A program made the position numbers and the translations under genes. Shown here piece by piece: positions 7,355 to 14,574 of a stretch of DNA of 64,000 nucleotides (positions are counted from its first letter, which is position 1; every line of letters starts with the position of its first letter). The stretch lies in NCBI RefSeq assembly GCF_023101205.1, contig NZ_CP078078.1:496001-560000 (forward strand), given 5' to 3'. The notes under the pieces are model-generated. The model saw only the letters and a list, made by a program, of their open reading frames with translations. It ran no database searches and was not told the DNA's origin. The DNA is from Microbacterium aurugineum (GTDB taxonomy: Bacteria; Actinomycetota; Actinomycetes; Actinomycetales; Microbacteriaceae).

Positions 7355-7965
7355 CGCGCGACGGGCCACTCGCTCATGACCGCGTGGACGGCGAGCCGCA
7401 GGCTTGCCATCTCGGCGTCGATGCCCACGGCATCGGAGGGCAGCGCACGTTCGGTCATGAGCCCCGCCAGCACGGTCGAGAGGAACCGCGCTCGCTCCTC
7501 GACCCGACCGCCTGGGATCGCGCCCTCGTCGATCAAGGCGGTCAGCCACTGCGAGATCCGATGTCGCCCCATGCGGTCCAGGGCGATGTAGGTGGCTGCT
7601 TCGTCCTCGGACGGAGCCGTGGCCACATACGCCTCGTAGAGCGCCCCCCACTGCTTCCGGGCGCTCTCGCCCACCCCGACCTGACGGAGGATCAGCTGCA
7701 AGCAGGCGATGAGTCGTTCCTCCACCGTCAAGGAATGCTCATTGATCGGATCGTCGGGGAGCTCCACGTCGTACATCGCGGCCACCACCGTGTCGATGAG
7801 TTCCCGCTGCGTCGGGAAGAAATGGCGCAGGGACCCCGTGCTCACCTGAGCGCGGGCGGCCACTGCTCTCACGCTCAGACGTGCAGTGGGGTTCTCGCCC
7901 AGCATGGTTGCCGCGGCGATCAGGATCTTTGCCCGTGTCCCGGATTCCTTCGATGCTTCGTCCAT
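7351..7965 (-). CDS. TetR/AcrR family regulator of the CPBP/flavoprotein locus
   Basis: A 204-residue TetR protein. The HTH spans residues about 10-55 (TRAKILIAAATML, then VAARAQVSTGSLRHFFPTQREL). A BetI/TetR_C_6-like helical domain follows (residues 75-195), including VEERARFLSTVLAGL. The start ATG at 7963-7965 has GAGGGA upstream. Its divergent promoter carries two 17-bp palindromes (7989-8038), and two more of the same pattern lie 3.3 kb away before the flavoprotein gene, which suggests autoregulation plus control of a small local regulon. Its own downstream partners are the GDSL/beta-lactamase remnants and the CPBP gene at 6392. Confidence 0.88.
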   Translation of the reverse strand: MDEASKESGTRAKILIAAATMLGENPTARLSVRAVAARAQVSTGSLRHFFPTQRELIDTVVAAMYDVELPDDPINEHSLTVEERLIACLQLILRQVGVGESARKQWGALYEAYVATAPSEDEAATYIALDRMGRHRISQWLTALIDEGAIPGGRVEERARFLSTVLAGLMTERALPSDAVGIDAEMASLRLAVHAVMSEWPVAR

Positions 7966-7988
7966 TTGTCCCTCATGAGCCGAACTGT

Positions 7989-8005
7989 CTATAACAGTGT
8001 GCTAG
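7989..8005. promoter_or_regulatory. Candidate operator O3 for the TetR at 7351-7965
   Basis: CTATAACAGTGTGCTAG fits CTA-N-(C/A)ACA-N-TGTG-N-TAG and lies 24 bp upstream of the TetR start. Confidence 0.65.
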
Positions 8006-8021
8006 TTTAGCCCGTCGATGC

Positions 8022-8038
8022 CTATCACACTGTATTAG
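8022..8038. promoter_or_regulatory. Candidate operator O4 for the TetR at 7351-7965
   Basis: CTATCACACTGTATTAG, 33 bp from O3 centre to centre, lies just before GGAGG (8045-8049) of the divergent membrane-protein gene. Confidence 0.65.
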
Positions 8039-8054
8039 ATTCCTGGAGGTTGCG

Positions 8055-8699
8055 ATGATGGCGGGGATGAATTGGCGCAACCGTCGAGTCCGCGTCGGCT
8101 CCGGCGAACCGCTGCGCCGCTATCGCTGGTGGCAGATGTTCGGCAGGTCTCTCCGATCGATCACGCTGCGCTCCGCCGCCGGCACGACGTCGACGTACAC
8201 GGTCGACGTCCGCCACGCCGGGGACATGACCGACGGCGAGATCCGCGCCCGTCTCTACGTCGACGGAGCCCTGCAGTCCTACGCGAAGATGCCCACACGC
8301 TTCGCAGTGCCAGGCGGACACATCGAAGTGGCGATCACCGGGTTCGGGCTCAAACGGTGCCACTATGTGCGGGCGGACGGCACCGAACAGCAGCTGTCGC
8401 CCGATCCTCGATCCGCCGAAGGGCGTCGCGCTCGTTTGCACGAGCGGCATCCCACGGCGAGCCGGGTGATCGGCGTCATCTCCATCGCGTTCGTCGTGGT
8501 CGGCCTCAGTGTCGAGGTCCCTCAGATCATCGAGGCCCTCTCGAAGATCCCCCTGATCGCCGACTCGATCGGCACCTTCACCTCTCCCTTCCGACTCCCG
8601 CTCGAGCTCAATCTGCTCGTCGGTCTCGCCGCTGTCCTCGGCAGCACGGAGCGAGCCCTGCGAATGCGTTCGAGTTGGATCGACGAGCTCGCCAGCTGA
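8055..8699 (+). CDS. Hypothetical membrane protein with soluble N-terminal domain
   Basis: A 214-residue protein I do not recognise. Residues 1-130 are soluble and rich in beta-type alternation (RSITLRSAAGTTSTYTVDV, RARLYVDGALQS, HIEVAITGFGLKRCHYV). Two or three hydrophobic helices follow in residues 137-200 (RVIGVISIAFVVVGLSVEV, then LELNLLVGLAAVLG). The basic start (MNWRNRRVRVGSGEPLRRYRW) is cytoplasmic. GGAGG five bases before the ATG supports this start. It is the first gene of an operon with a CPBP protease 20 bp downstream, under the O3/O4 palindromes. It could be a partner or substrate of the CPBP protein; that is inference from position only. Confidence 0.75.
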   Translation: MMAGMNWRNRRVRVGSGEPLRRYRWWQMFGRSLRSITLRSAAGTTSTYTVDVRHAGDMTDGEIRARLYVDGALQSYAKMPTRFAVPGGHIEVAITGFGLKRCHYVRADGTEQQLSPDPRSAEGRRARLHERHPTASRVIGVISIAFVVVGLSVEVPQIIEALSKIPLIADSIGTFTSPFRLPLELNLLVGLAAVLGSTERALRMRSSWIDELAS

Positions 8700-8719
8700 C
8701 CTCTCCGAAAGGAACAACC

Positions 8720-9646
8720 ATGCGCCAGAGCGACTCTGCCGCTACGCCCGCACCGCACGTCGCCGACAGCCCGGCCACAAGGGGAGGAGGCCGCCCGTTC
8801 GGTGTGCACTTCCGGATGGCGGGGTGGAAAGCGCTCATCGTGATCGCGGTGCTGCCAGCGACGCTCCTGGTGACTCAGCTCGGGCTTTACCTGCTCGCGG
8901 GGCTCGTCGAGAGCGGCGACCCGTTCGCGCCCGAGCTGACGCCCCTGAAGCTCCTGGCGGCGAACATCAGCACCGGCCTCACGGCCCTGTTGGCGCTCGC
9001 CCTGGCCGGGTGGTTCGCGAAGGTGCCGTGGCGCGTCGTCTTCAGTGCGCCGCGCAGTTTCGACCGCCGTCGGCTCGTGACGTACTTCTTGGGCTCGGTC
9101 GTGATCGTCGGCCTCGCGATGGGGGTGGTGGGGCTGACGGCGCCAGAACAGGTCGGCTGGACGGGATTGTCGATCACCGGCACGACGGCCGGACTGCTAG
9201 CCGTCATGCTCCTCTCGACACCGATGCAGACCGTCGGTGAAGAGATCATGTTCCGTGGCGTGCTTCTGCCCGCTGCCGGGTCATGGTTCCGGTCTGCGAA
9301 GCCGGCCTTCCTCACGGGCCTCACCCTTTCGAGTGTGATGTTCGCCCTCCTGCACGGTTCCAGTGACCCGCTGCTGTTCGCGTACTACCTCTTCTTCTCT
9401 GTGTGCACGGCGGTGATGGGACTGCTCACCCGCGGACTCGAAGCCGCGATCGCCTTCCACACAGCGAACAACCTCATGACGACCACCCTCAACGCTGTCT
9501 TGAGCGGGGGCGGTGCTGTCGCTGTCGAGCGATCAGAGGGTTCCACCGGCGGGCTCGCCCTTCTCCTGCCCGCAGCCGGGAGCCTCGCCGTGCTCGTCAT
9601 GGTCGGGGTTCGGGAGCGTTCGCGCCGCCGGGAGACGCAGCGCTAG
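8720..9646 (+). CDS. CPBP family intramembrane endopeptidase
   Basis: A 308-residue polytopic protein with a roughly 30-residue soluble N-terminus and about eight hydrophobic helices. Signatures are EEIMFR (about residue 175), FALLH (about 212) and HTANN (about 255). I start at the ATG 8720-8722, preceded by GAAAGGAAC; longer frames read through the upstream membrane-protein gene. The gap to that gene is 20 nt, which indicates one operon. The sequence pattern is close to the CPBP at 2293-3249 (same LFGSL-type helix and HGSxDP after the second motif), suggesting these two are paralogues duplicated within the locus. Confidence 0.85.
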   Translation: MRQSDSAATPAPHVADSPATRGGGRPFGVHFRMAGWKALIVIAVLPATLLVTQLGLYLLAGLVESGDPFAPELTPLKLLAANISTGLTALLALALAGWFAKVPWRVVFSAPRSFDRRRLVTYFLGSVVIVGLAMGVVGLTAPEQVGWTGLSITGTTAGLLAVMLLSTPMQTVGEEIMFRGVLLPAAGSWFRSAKPAFLTGLTLSSVMFALLHGSSDPLLFAYYLFFSVCTAVMGLLTRGLEAAIAFHTANNLMTTTLNAVLSGGGAVAVERSEGSTGGLALLLPAAGSLAVLVMVGVRERSRRRETQR

Positions 9647-9696
9647 GCGCCGGTGCCGCAGTTGACGTGTGATCCACGGACGCGCCCTTCCACGCG

Positions 9697-10296
9697 TCAG
9701 CGAGTTCGGGTGAGCAGACCTGAGAGGAGCAGCTGTACCGGAGTGGCCGCATCGTAGTCGGTGTCGCTCGCGGCACCGATGCAGAGGTTCCCGATGCCCT
9801 TGAGCACGCTGTAGGCGTCGATCGGCGCATATGCATCGGCAGGCCGACGTGCTGTCTCGAGCATTGATGCGCACACGGGGACGAGCCGGCTGACGAAATA
9901 GGTGTGCAGAGCGTCGCCGGACCGGGCGCTGTCCCCTTGCAGTACGTCGGCGAGTCCGTGCTTCGTGGTGAGAAAGTCGACGAACATGGCAACCCAGGCC
10001 CGAAGAGCTGCCTCTGGCGTCTCGCTTTCTGCGAGCAGTCGGGGGCCGGCGTCGGCGCAGGCCTCGACCTGATGTCGGTACACCGCGACGACGAGATCGG
10101 CGCGGGACGGAAAGTGTCGGTAGATCGTTCCTACGCCGACGCCGGCCTTCGCGGCGATCTCCCGCACCGGCGCGTCGACCCCGGACACCATGAACACCGC
10201 TGCCGCCGCGTCGAGGAGCGCTTGCTGGTCTCGGCGCGGACGGCCCACTGAGGGGGCGCCCGCATCGCTCGATCGGTCGCTCGGCATGTCGGACAT
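9697..10296 (-). CDS. TetR/AcrR family transcriptional regulator
   Basis: Starting at the ATG 10294-10296, preceded by GGGGAG, the product has 199 residues. The HTH covers about residues 18-65: LLDAAAAVFMVSG, VREIAAKAGVGVGTIYRHF, then PSRADLV. The C-terminal domain resembles that of SCO1712-type regulators (AWVAMFVDFL, LADVL, GIGNLCIG), where it binds small hydrophobic ligands. It is divergent from an alpha/beta hydrolase gene. Inverted repeats in the intergenic DNA could be its operator, which makes it the likely regulator of that hydrolase. Confidence 0.88.
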   Translation of the reverse strand: MSDMPSDRSSDAGAPSVGRPRRDQQALLDAAAAVFMVSGVDAPVREIAAKAGVGVGTIYRHFPSRADLVVAVYRHQVEACADAGPRLLAESETPEAALRAWVAMFVDFLTTKHGLADVLQGDSARSGDALHTYFVSRLVPVCASMLETARRPADAYAPIDAYSVLKGIGNLCIGAASDTDYDAATPVQLLLSGLLTRTR

Positions 10297-10344
10297 GTCT
10301 CTCCCCACGAGTGCGATCTATAGACGGTTGCATTTCGGATCAGC

Positions 10345-10386
10345 GTTCCGTATTGTTGCGGAACAATGCTCCGATAATCAGTATCG
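10345..10386. promoter_or_regulatory. Inverted repeats in the TetR/hydrolase divergent promoter
   Basis: GTTCCG (10345-10350) pairs with CGGAAC (10359-10364). The overlapping ATTGTT (10352-10357) pairs with AACAAT (10362-10367), and CGATA (10372-10376) pairs with TATCG (10382-10386). Any of these may be the TetR operator; the cluster lies between the two starts. Confidence 0.45.
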
Positions 10387-10414
10387 CAGAGCGCAGCCCA
10401 GGAAGGTCGATTAC

Positions 10415-11359
10415 ATGGCTTCAGCATTCGTTCACGCGGCGGACGACATCATCGGCGCCGGAGTCCCGGTCGTCTCCGTCGCTCCCATCCCTTTGCTCGC
10501 TCCGGATCGACCGGTCCCGCTGGAGGTGCGGGTGTCTGCCCCTGCCGTCGGGGCTGATCTGCCCGTTGTCGTGTTCTCGCACGGCAATGGGTGGAACCTC
10601 GACGGGTACGCGCCGCTTACCGCGTTCTGGGCATCGCGCGGGTTCGTCGTGATCCAGCCCACTCATCTGGACTCCCGTCGGAACGGTTTCGGGTTCGACC
10701 ACCCCGTGTTCCCGACGATCTGGACCGAGCGGATCTCGGATCTCACCCGCATCCTCGACCAGCTCGACGCTATCGAGCGCGCCGTGCCGGGTCTTGAGGG
10801 TCGCGTGGACCGGAGCCGCGTCGCCGCCACCGGTCACTCCTGGGGCGGACAGACCGCGCAGTCGCTCCTCGGGGCACGGATCGTCGACGAGGCGGGCCAA
10901 GTGGGGGAGGACGTTTCCGACAGTCGTGTCACTGCGGGCATCCTCTTCGCCGCTACCGGCATCGGCGGCGACGACCTGCACCCGTTCGCGCAGGCGAACT
11001 TCCCCTTCATGCGACCGTCCTTCCGGGAGCTGACGGTGCCGACGCTCGTCGTGGCCGGGGACCGCGACCAGTCCAGGATGTCCAGCCGTGGACCGGACTG
11101 GTTCACTGATGCGTACACCCACAGCCCCGGCGCCACCGACCTCCTCACGCTCTTCGGCGCCGAGCATTCCCTCGGCGGGATCGTCGGATACGAAGTCGCC
11201 GAGACTACCGACGAGAACCCGGAGCGGGTCGCGGTCGCCCAGCGGATGAGTACCGCGTACCTCCGCAGCGCCCTACGCGTCTCCGAGAGCGATTGGGGCG
11301 CTGTCCGCGCCGCATTCGCCGACAGCGTCGAATCGATCGGTCGCGTCGACAGCAGATGA
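10415..11359 (+). CDS. Alpha/beta hydrolase, PAF-acetylhydrolase/dienelactone-hydrolase-like
   Basis: A 314-residue serine hydrolase. The oxyanion segment VVVFSHGNGWNLDGY is at about residues 52-66. The nucleophile elbow is GHSWGG (about 140-145), the acid Asp probably in VVAGDRDQSR (about 215) and the His in GAEHSLGG (about 250). No signal peptide is seen, so it is probably cytoplasmic. The ATG at 10415 has GGAAGG 9 nt upstream; earlier in-frame starts overlap the divergent TetR. The layout resembles actinobacterial platelet-activating-factor acetylhydrolase-like esterases. The substrate is unknown, presumably the ligand class sensed by the neighbouring TetR. Confidence 0.8.
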   Translation: MASAFVHAADDIIGAGVPVVSVAPIPLLAPDRPVPLEVRVSAPAVGADLPVVVFSHGNGWNLDGYAPLTAFWASRGFVVIQPTHLDSRRNGFGFDHPVFPTIWTERISDLTRILDQLDAIERAVPGLEGRVDRSRVAATGHSWGGQTAQSLLGARIVDEAGQVGEDVSDSRVTAGILFAATGIGGDDLHPFAQANFPFMRPSFRELTVPTLVVAGDRDQSRMSSRGPDWFTDAYTHSPGATDLLTLFGAEHSLGGIVGYEVAETTDENPERVAVAQRMSTAYLRSALRVSESDWGAVRAAFADSVESIGRVDSR

Positions 11360-11483
11360 CCGGCGGGCTGCTGCAGGGGGGTTCGTGGGTTCGCATGCAG
11401 GTCTTGCACTTGAGCCGTTGTGACGGGAGGACCGAAGGCGACGCCCGCAGATCAGTGTCTCGTGCGGAGAAATGACTCTCGCT

Positions 11484-11666
11484 TCATGTCGATTGACTGT
11501 GCGAACCCGACTGCAGGCGGTCGTACAGACTCTGCGCCGACACGAAGGACGGGCTCTCACGGAGTGCCGCGAGGACGGCGTCACGCTGCACCGTCCGTCG
11601 CGCGGCGGCGGGCTCGTGTTCGCCGGAGACGCCCTTGATGTCGGCGGACGGTGCGCGGTCAGTCAT
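11484..11666 (-). pseudogene. Fur/Zur-family regulator, N-terminal fragment
   Basis: The frame begins [10 protein letters not shown] and reaches RRTVQRDAVLAALRESPSFV, then SAQSLYDRLQ. This is the first winged-helix segment of Fur/Zur proteins. It then ends in SGSHSQST and a stop at residue 60, whereas intact Fur proteins have about 130-150 residues with the second half of the HTH, the zinc-binding HxH and CxxC motifs and a dimerisation domain. None of these is found downstream in another frame. The start overlaps the stop of the CobW-like gene, as in a zinc-responsive operon. Confidence 0.65.
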
Positions 11667-12660
11667 CGGAGTGCACGTGTGTCGTCCACTGTGGGAAGGG
11701 GTCTGCGAAGCGCATCCAGGTACGCACGTCGGTCAGGAGTTCCTCGTCGTCGAGCAACGCGGCGTCGAGCGCGCGTGAGAGGGCGACGGCATCCATGTCG
11801 ATGCCGATGAACGCCAGATCCTGCCCGAGAGCGAGGGGAGGCGTGGGGGAGTCGTCGTCACGCGCGAGCGGCTCGAGCGAGATCATCTGGCCGACCTGAT
11901 CCCAGCGGCCGACCAGGCCGGGTCGCGTGGCGAGTCGACAGAATCCTGCCGAGCGGATGATCGCTCCGTGTCGACCGCTGCCGAACTCGTCGTTGAGAAG
12001 GCGGTGCAGTCGGCCGGGGTGGAAGGGGTGCAGCCTCTCGTAGCGGAACGCGGTCACGCGGGCGTCTCGCATGTGCGGGTCATGCTCCTCGTTGAGCACG
12101 TGGACCCAGCCTGGTTGGTGGACCTGCTCGGAGTGCGGTGCGGGTGTGGCCGTCGCAGCGGACCGCTCCAGGCTGATCCGCGCGGCGGGAGCCAGATGGC
12201 TCAGTGTCGTCAGAAGGATGGACAGGTCCCGCGTCTCGACCGAACCCCAGCCGGTCACCATGACGGTGCTCGCGTGCTCGACATGCTGCACGAGCCGCAG
12301 GGCGCGCGCGACGTAGAGAGTGCCGTCCGCATACGACGCCGCGACGTAGTCCTCCGCCATGAGGTCTTCGAAGAACGTGCCGGCGTCCACGACGCAGACG
12401 AGCTCGGCAAGTCGTACGCACTCGTCGTCCGTGAACGCGCCGATGGCCGCTTCGACGGCGGCATCGGCGGGGATCTCGACCACGAGACGACCCGTCGCGG
12501 GGATGTCGCGAACGAAAGCGGCGGCGTCGTTGACCGACGCGCGACGGAGCGCGGACGCGGTCACGTGCGCGCATCGCTGAGCACGCGCGTGGCGTCTCGC
12601 GACGGCGGTCCGGGCGCGTTCGCGGTGACCGGTGATGAGGGTGACTTCGGTGAACGACAA
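11659..12660 (-). CDS. CobW/COG0523 C-terminal-domain protein, putative zinc metallochaperone without P-loop
   Basis: A 333-residue protein that matches actinobacterial CobW-like proteins mainly in its second half. It has [31 protein letters not shown] as the G-domain remnants, and the CobW_C block [19 protein letters not shown] through [20 protein letters not shown]. The Walker A motif (GxxGxGKT) and the CxCC metal-binding motif of canonical COG0523 GTPases are absent. The frame offers a TTG start at 12658-12660; no in-frame ATG is nearer the promoter. It is divergent from a zinc-free bL36 gene with a Zur box between. A zinc-starvation role is well supported by context; GTPase activity is not. 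Confidence 0.7.
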   Translation of the reverse strand: MSFTEVTLITGHRERARTAVARRHARAQRCAHVTASALRRASVNDAAAFVRDIPATGRLVVEIPADAAVEAAIGAFTDDECVRLAELVCVVDAGTFFEDLMAEDYVAASYADGTLYVARALRLVQHVEHASTVMVTGWGSVETRDLSILLTTLSHLAPAARISLERSAATATPAPHSEQVHQPGWVHVLNEEHDPHMRDARVTAFRYERLHPFHPGRLHRLLNDEFGSGRHGAIIRSAGFCRLATRPGLVGRWDQVGQMISLEPLARDDDSPTPPLALGQDLAFIGIDMDAVALSRALDAALLDDEELLTDVRTWMRFADPFPQWTTHVHSDD

Positions 12661-12705
12661 GGGGGCTCATTTCCATCGGGGGCGCTCGATCGTCTATGTT
12701 GAACA

Positions 12706-12720
12706 TGATAACCGTTATCA
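12706..12720. promoter_or_regulatory. Zur box
   Basis: TGATAACCGTTATCA is a 15-bp palindrome (TGATAA-N3-TTATCA) lying 14 bp before the bL36 ATG and 45 bp from the CobW-like start. It shares the frame TGA-N-AA-N3-TTATCA with the site at 33761-33775 in the zinc-importer promoter. Confidence 0.8.
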
Positions 12721-12734
12721 ATAGGGAGGTGACA

Positions 12735-12857
12735 ATGAAGGTTCGCGCATCGATCAAGTCGCTCAAGAACCAGCCCGGCGCCCAGGTGGTGCGTCGTCGG
12801 GGCCGTGTGTATGTGATCAACAAACTCAACCCCCGCTTCAAGGGCCGACAGGGCTGA
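12735..12857 (+). CDS. rpmJ: Zinc-independent ribosomal protein bL36 (type B)
   Basis: A 40-residue basic protein starting [19 protein letters not shown] and ending [10 protein letters not shown]. It is a bL36 paralogue of the C-minus type: canonical bL36 (about 37 residues) binds zinc through three Cys and one His, and none of these is present. Such paralogues (also called ykgO or rpmJ2) replace the zinc form in 50S subunits under zinc starvation. GGGAGGTG lies 5 bases before the ATG and the Zur box directly upstream. A terminator hairpin follows. It is too short for standard length cut-offs. Confidence 0.95.
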   Translation: MKVRASIKSLKNQPGAQVVRRRGRVYVINKLNPRFKGRQG

Positions 12858-12904
12858 ATCTCCCTCGACGGGCTGATCCGCCCCGCTTGCACTCAAGCAC
12901 CACA

Positions 12905-12937
12905 GAGCCGCCCGGGCAGCGTTGCCACGGGCGGCTC
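12905..12937 (+). terminator. Terminator of the bL36 gene
   Basis: GAGCCGCCCG (12905-12914) and CGGGCGGCTC (12928-12937) form 10-bp perfect arms around a 13-nt loop, 47 nt after the bL36 stop. Confidence 0.75.
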
Positions 12938-12972
12938 ATCTCGACGCGGTCTAGTCGGTGACCAGTTCCCAG

Positions 12973-13164
12973 CTAGAGGTTCTCACTTCTCATGGTCCTG
13001 TTCCTGCGCTGGACGAACTTGGCTCCCAAACCTGCACCGAGGACGACGATCGGAGTGCCGATGAGGAAGATGATCGATGATGCCGACGGAAATCCAGTCG
13101 CAAGCAGCGCGAGGACTACCAGGGTCGCGATGACGACTCCTGTGAAGATCAGCCAAGAACGCAT
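12973..13164 (-). CDS. Small hypothetical membrane protein
   Basis: A 63-residue product if it starts at the ATG 13162-13164 (MRSWLIF). It has two hydrophobic helices (LIFTGVVIATLVVLALLATG and SIIFLIGTPIVVLGAGLG) and a short basic C-terminus RRNRTMRSENL, giving a hairpin with both ends in the cytoplasm. A longer frame begins at 13197 and adds 11 residues. No family is recognised and there is no clear ribosome-binding site. It may be a real small protein of the actinobacterial two-TM type. Confidence 0.45.
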   Translation of the reverse strand: MRSWLIFTGVVIATLVVLALLATGFPSASSIIFLIGTPIVVLGAGLGAKFVQRRNRTMRSENL

Positions 13165-13337
13165 GGATCCCGATGACCGTGCAGGCAGCCCGGCCAACGG
13201 CCGGGATCAGACACAGAGCCGCGGCGACCGCAGCTCCACGCTTCTTCGAGTTCTGAGTCGCCCGCCCGCGAGTCGCCCATCGCGGATGCCGGCTTCACCA
13301 TGGAGTGGTCGTCGTGGAGCTCGTGGCCGAGCGTCCT

Positions 13338-13607
13338 TCAGGGCGTGGCGTCGTCCGTTGCCACGCCCACCCTCAGGGTCATTGGGCGCGCGTTGCTGGG
13401 CGCCAACTCGCGGCTTGTCACGTTGGCCTGCCCCTGATGCCGCTGGACGGCGATCGCCGTCGCGAGGGCGATGAGAAAGCTGGTCATCGCCACGCCCCAC
13501 GCGGCCGCGGCAAGCTGGACGGGGAGGAGCATCGATGCCAGCAAGAATGCGACCCCGATGAGCGGAAGGATGATCGTAAGACGCTGCGTGATGGTCCGAG
13601 TCATCAT
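13338..13607 (-). CDS. Small hypothetical membrane protein, possible target of the adjacent response regulator
   Basis: An 89-residue product from the ATG at 13605-13607, which has AGAGAGG just upstream. There are two hydrophobic helices, LTIILPLIGVAFLLASMLL and AAAAWGVAMTSFLIALATAI, then a polar C-terminal tail of about 35 residues. No family is recognised. Its promoter region contains the perfect 16-bp palindrome GTAGCCCTAGGGCTAC (13714-13729), a half of which recurs upstream of the response-regulator gene, so it may be a target of that regulator. Confidence 0.55.
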   Translation of the reverse strand: MMTRTITQRLTIILPLIGVAFLLASMLLPVQLAAAAWGVAMTSFLIALATAIAVQRHQGQANVTSRELAPSNARPMTLRVGVATDDATP

Positions 13608-13713
13608 CGCCTCTCTTCTGGAACCGGAGATGTGGCCAAGCAGTCGCCGACGGCGATGACCGTCTACATCGTGGGTGCCTGTGCTGTGCCGGATCAAGGG
13701 ATCTGGGTGTTTC

Positions 13714-13729
13714 GTAGCCCTAGGGCTAC
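13714..13729. promoter_or_regulatory. Perfect 16-bp palindrome, candidate response-regulator site
   Basis: GTAGCCCTAGGGCTAC lies 107 bp upstream of the small membrane-protein start and just behind the response-regulator stop. A related half, TAGCCCTGGGG, occurs at 14449-14459 in the response regulator's own promoter. Confidence 0.45.
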
Positions 13730-13762
13730 CGATCACTTCCGAGCCACGCAGGCGCAGGAAGG

Positions 13763-14413
13763 TCAGAGGGCGATGATCCCGAGTTCCGTCGCGCGGAGGA
13801 CGATCTGCAGTCTGTTCTCGACATCCCACAGCTGATTGATGTGGCGGATGTCCGCCTTCACGGTGCTCTCGGCGTAGTGGAGTTCGTCGGCGATCTCGGC
13901 GTTGGAGCGACCCTTTGCGATCAAGCCGATGATCTGCCGCTCGCGGTCACTGAGCGCAGGCACGTCGGAGACGTGATCGTCGCCGGCTTCGCTAGCCGCG
14001 CGGACGAACCTCTCCTGCACCTCGGGGGAGACCACCCGGTCACCGGCGTGGGCGGCGACGATGGCGTCGATGATCTGCGCAGGGGTGGAGTTCTTGACGA
14101 GGTACCCGCATGCACCGGCGCGCAGGACCTCGAGCGCCTGCCACTCCGTGGTGAACGTCGTCAGGGCGAGGACGCGGCAGCGAGGGTTCCACTCGCGAAT
14201 GCGGCGGGTCGCCTCGACGCCGCCGATCTCGGGCATCCTGATGTCCATCAAGACGACGTCGGGATCGGTGGCTCTCGCGGTGTCGACGACCTCGGATCCG
14301 TCGGTCGCTTCCCCGACCAGGATGACGCGATCGTCGTCAGAGAGGAATGCGCGCAGTGCGTGCCTGACCAGGGCTTCATCGTCGACGACGAGAACGCGTG
14401 CGGCTTCACTCAC
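13763..14413 (-). CDS. NarL/FixJ-type response regulator
   Basis: A 216-residue protein from the GTG at 14411-14413. The receiver domain (residues 5-122) has the acidic pair D11-D12, phospho-acceptor D57 in VLMDIRMPE, the Thr in ALTTF and the Lys in YLVKN. The LuxR-type HTH (about 150-212) contains LSDRERQIIGLIAKGRSNAE and STVKADIRHI. It is divergent from the sensor kinase, its probable cognate partner. The longer frame to 14485 has no support. The stimulus and targets are unknown; palindromes around the gene suggest autoregulation. Confidence 0.9.
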   Translation of the reverse strand: MSEAARVLVVDDEALVRHALRAFLSDDDRVILVGEATDGSEVVDTARATDPDVVLMDIRMPEIGGVEATRRIREWNPRCRVLALTTFTTEWQALEVLRAGACGYLVKNSTPAQIIDAIVAAHAGDRVVSPEVQERFVRAASEAGDDHVSDVPALSDRERQIIGLIAKGRSNAEIADELHYAESTVKADIRHINQLWDVENRLQIVLRATELGIIAL

Positions 14414-14574
14414 GTCTTCACGGTATCGCGGGCCTCGGGCTGCATCTCTAGCCCTGGGGTCATGATTTCTCGACCTGAAGAGCATCCCTCGTAGGGTGGA
14501 CGGAGCTGCCGCAGCGCCTGTCGATGCCGATCTGAGGCTCGGCGAGGGCGGTCGGCCGTATGAAGGAGACCAGC

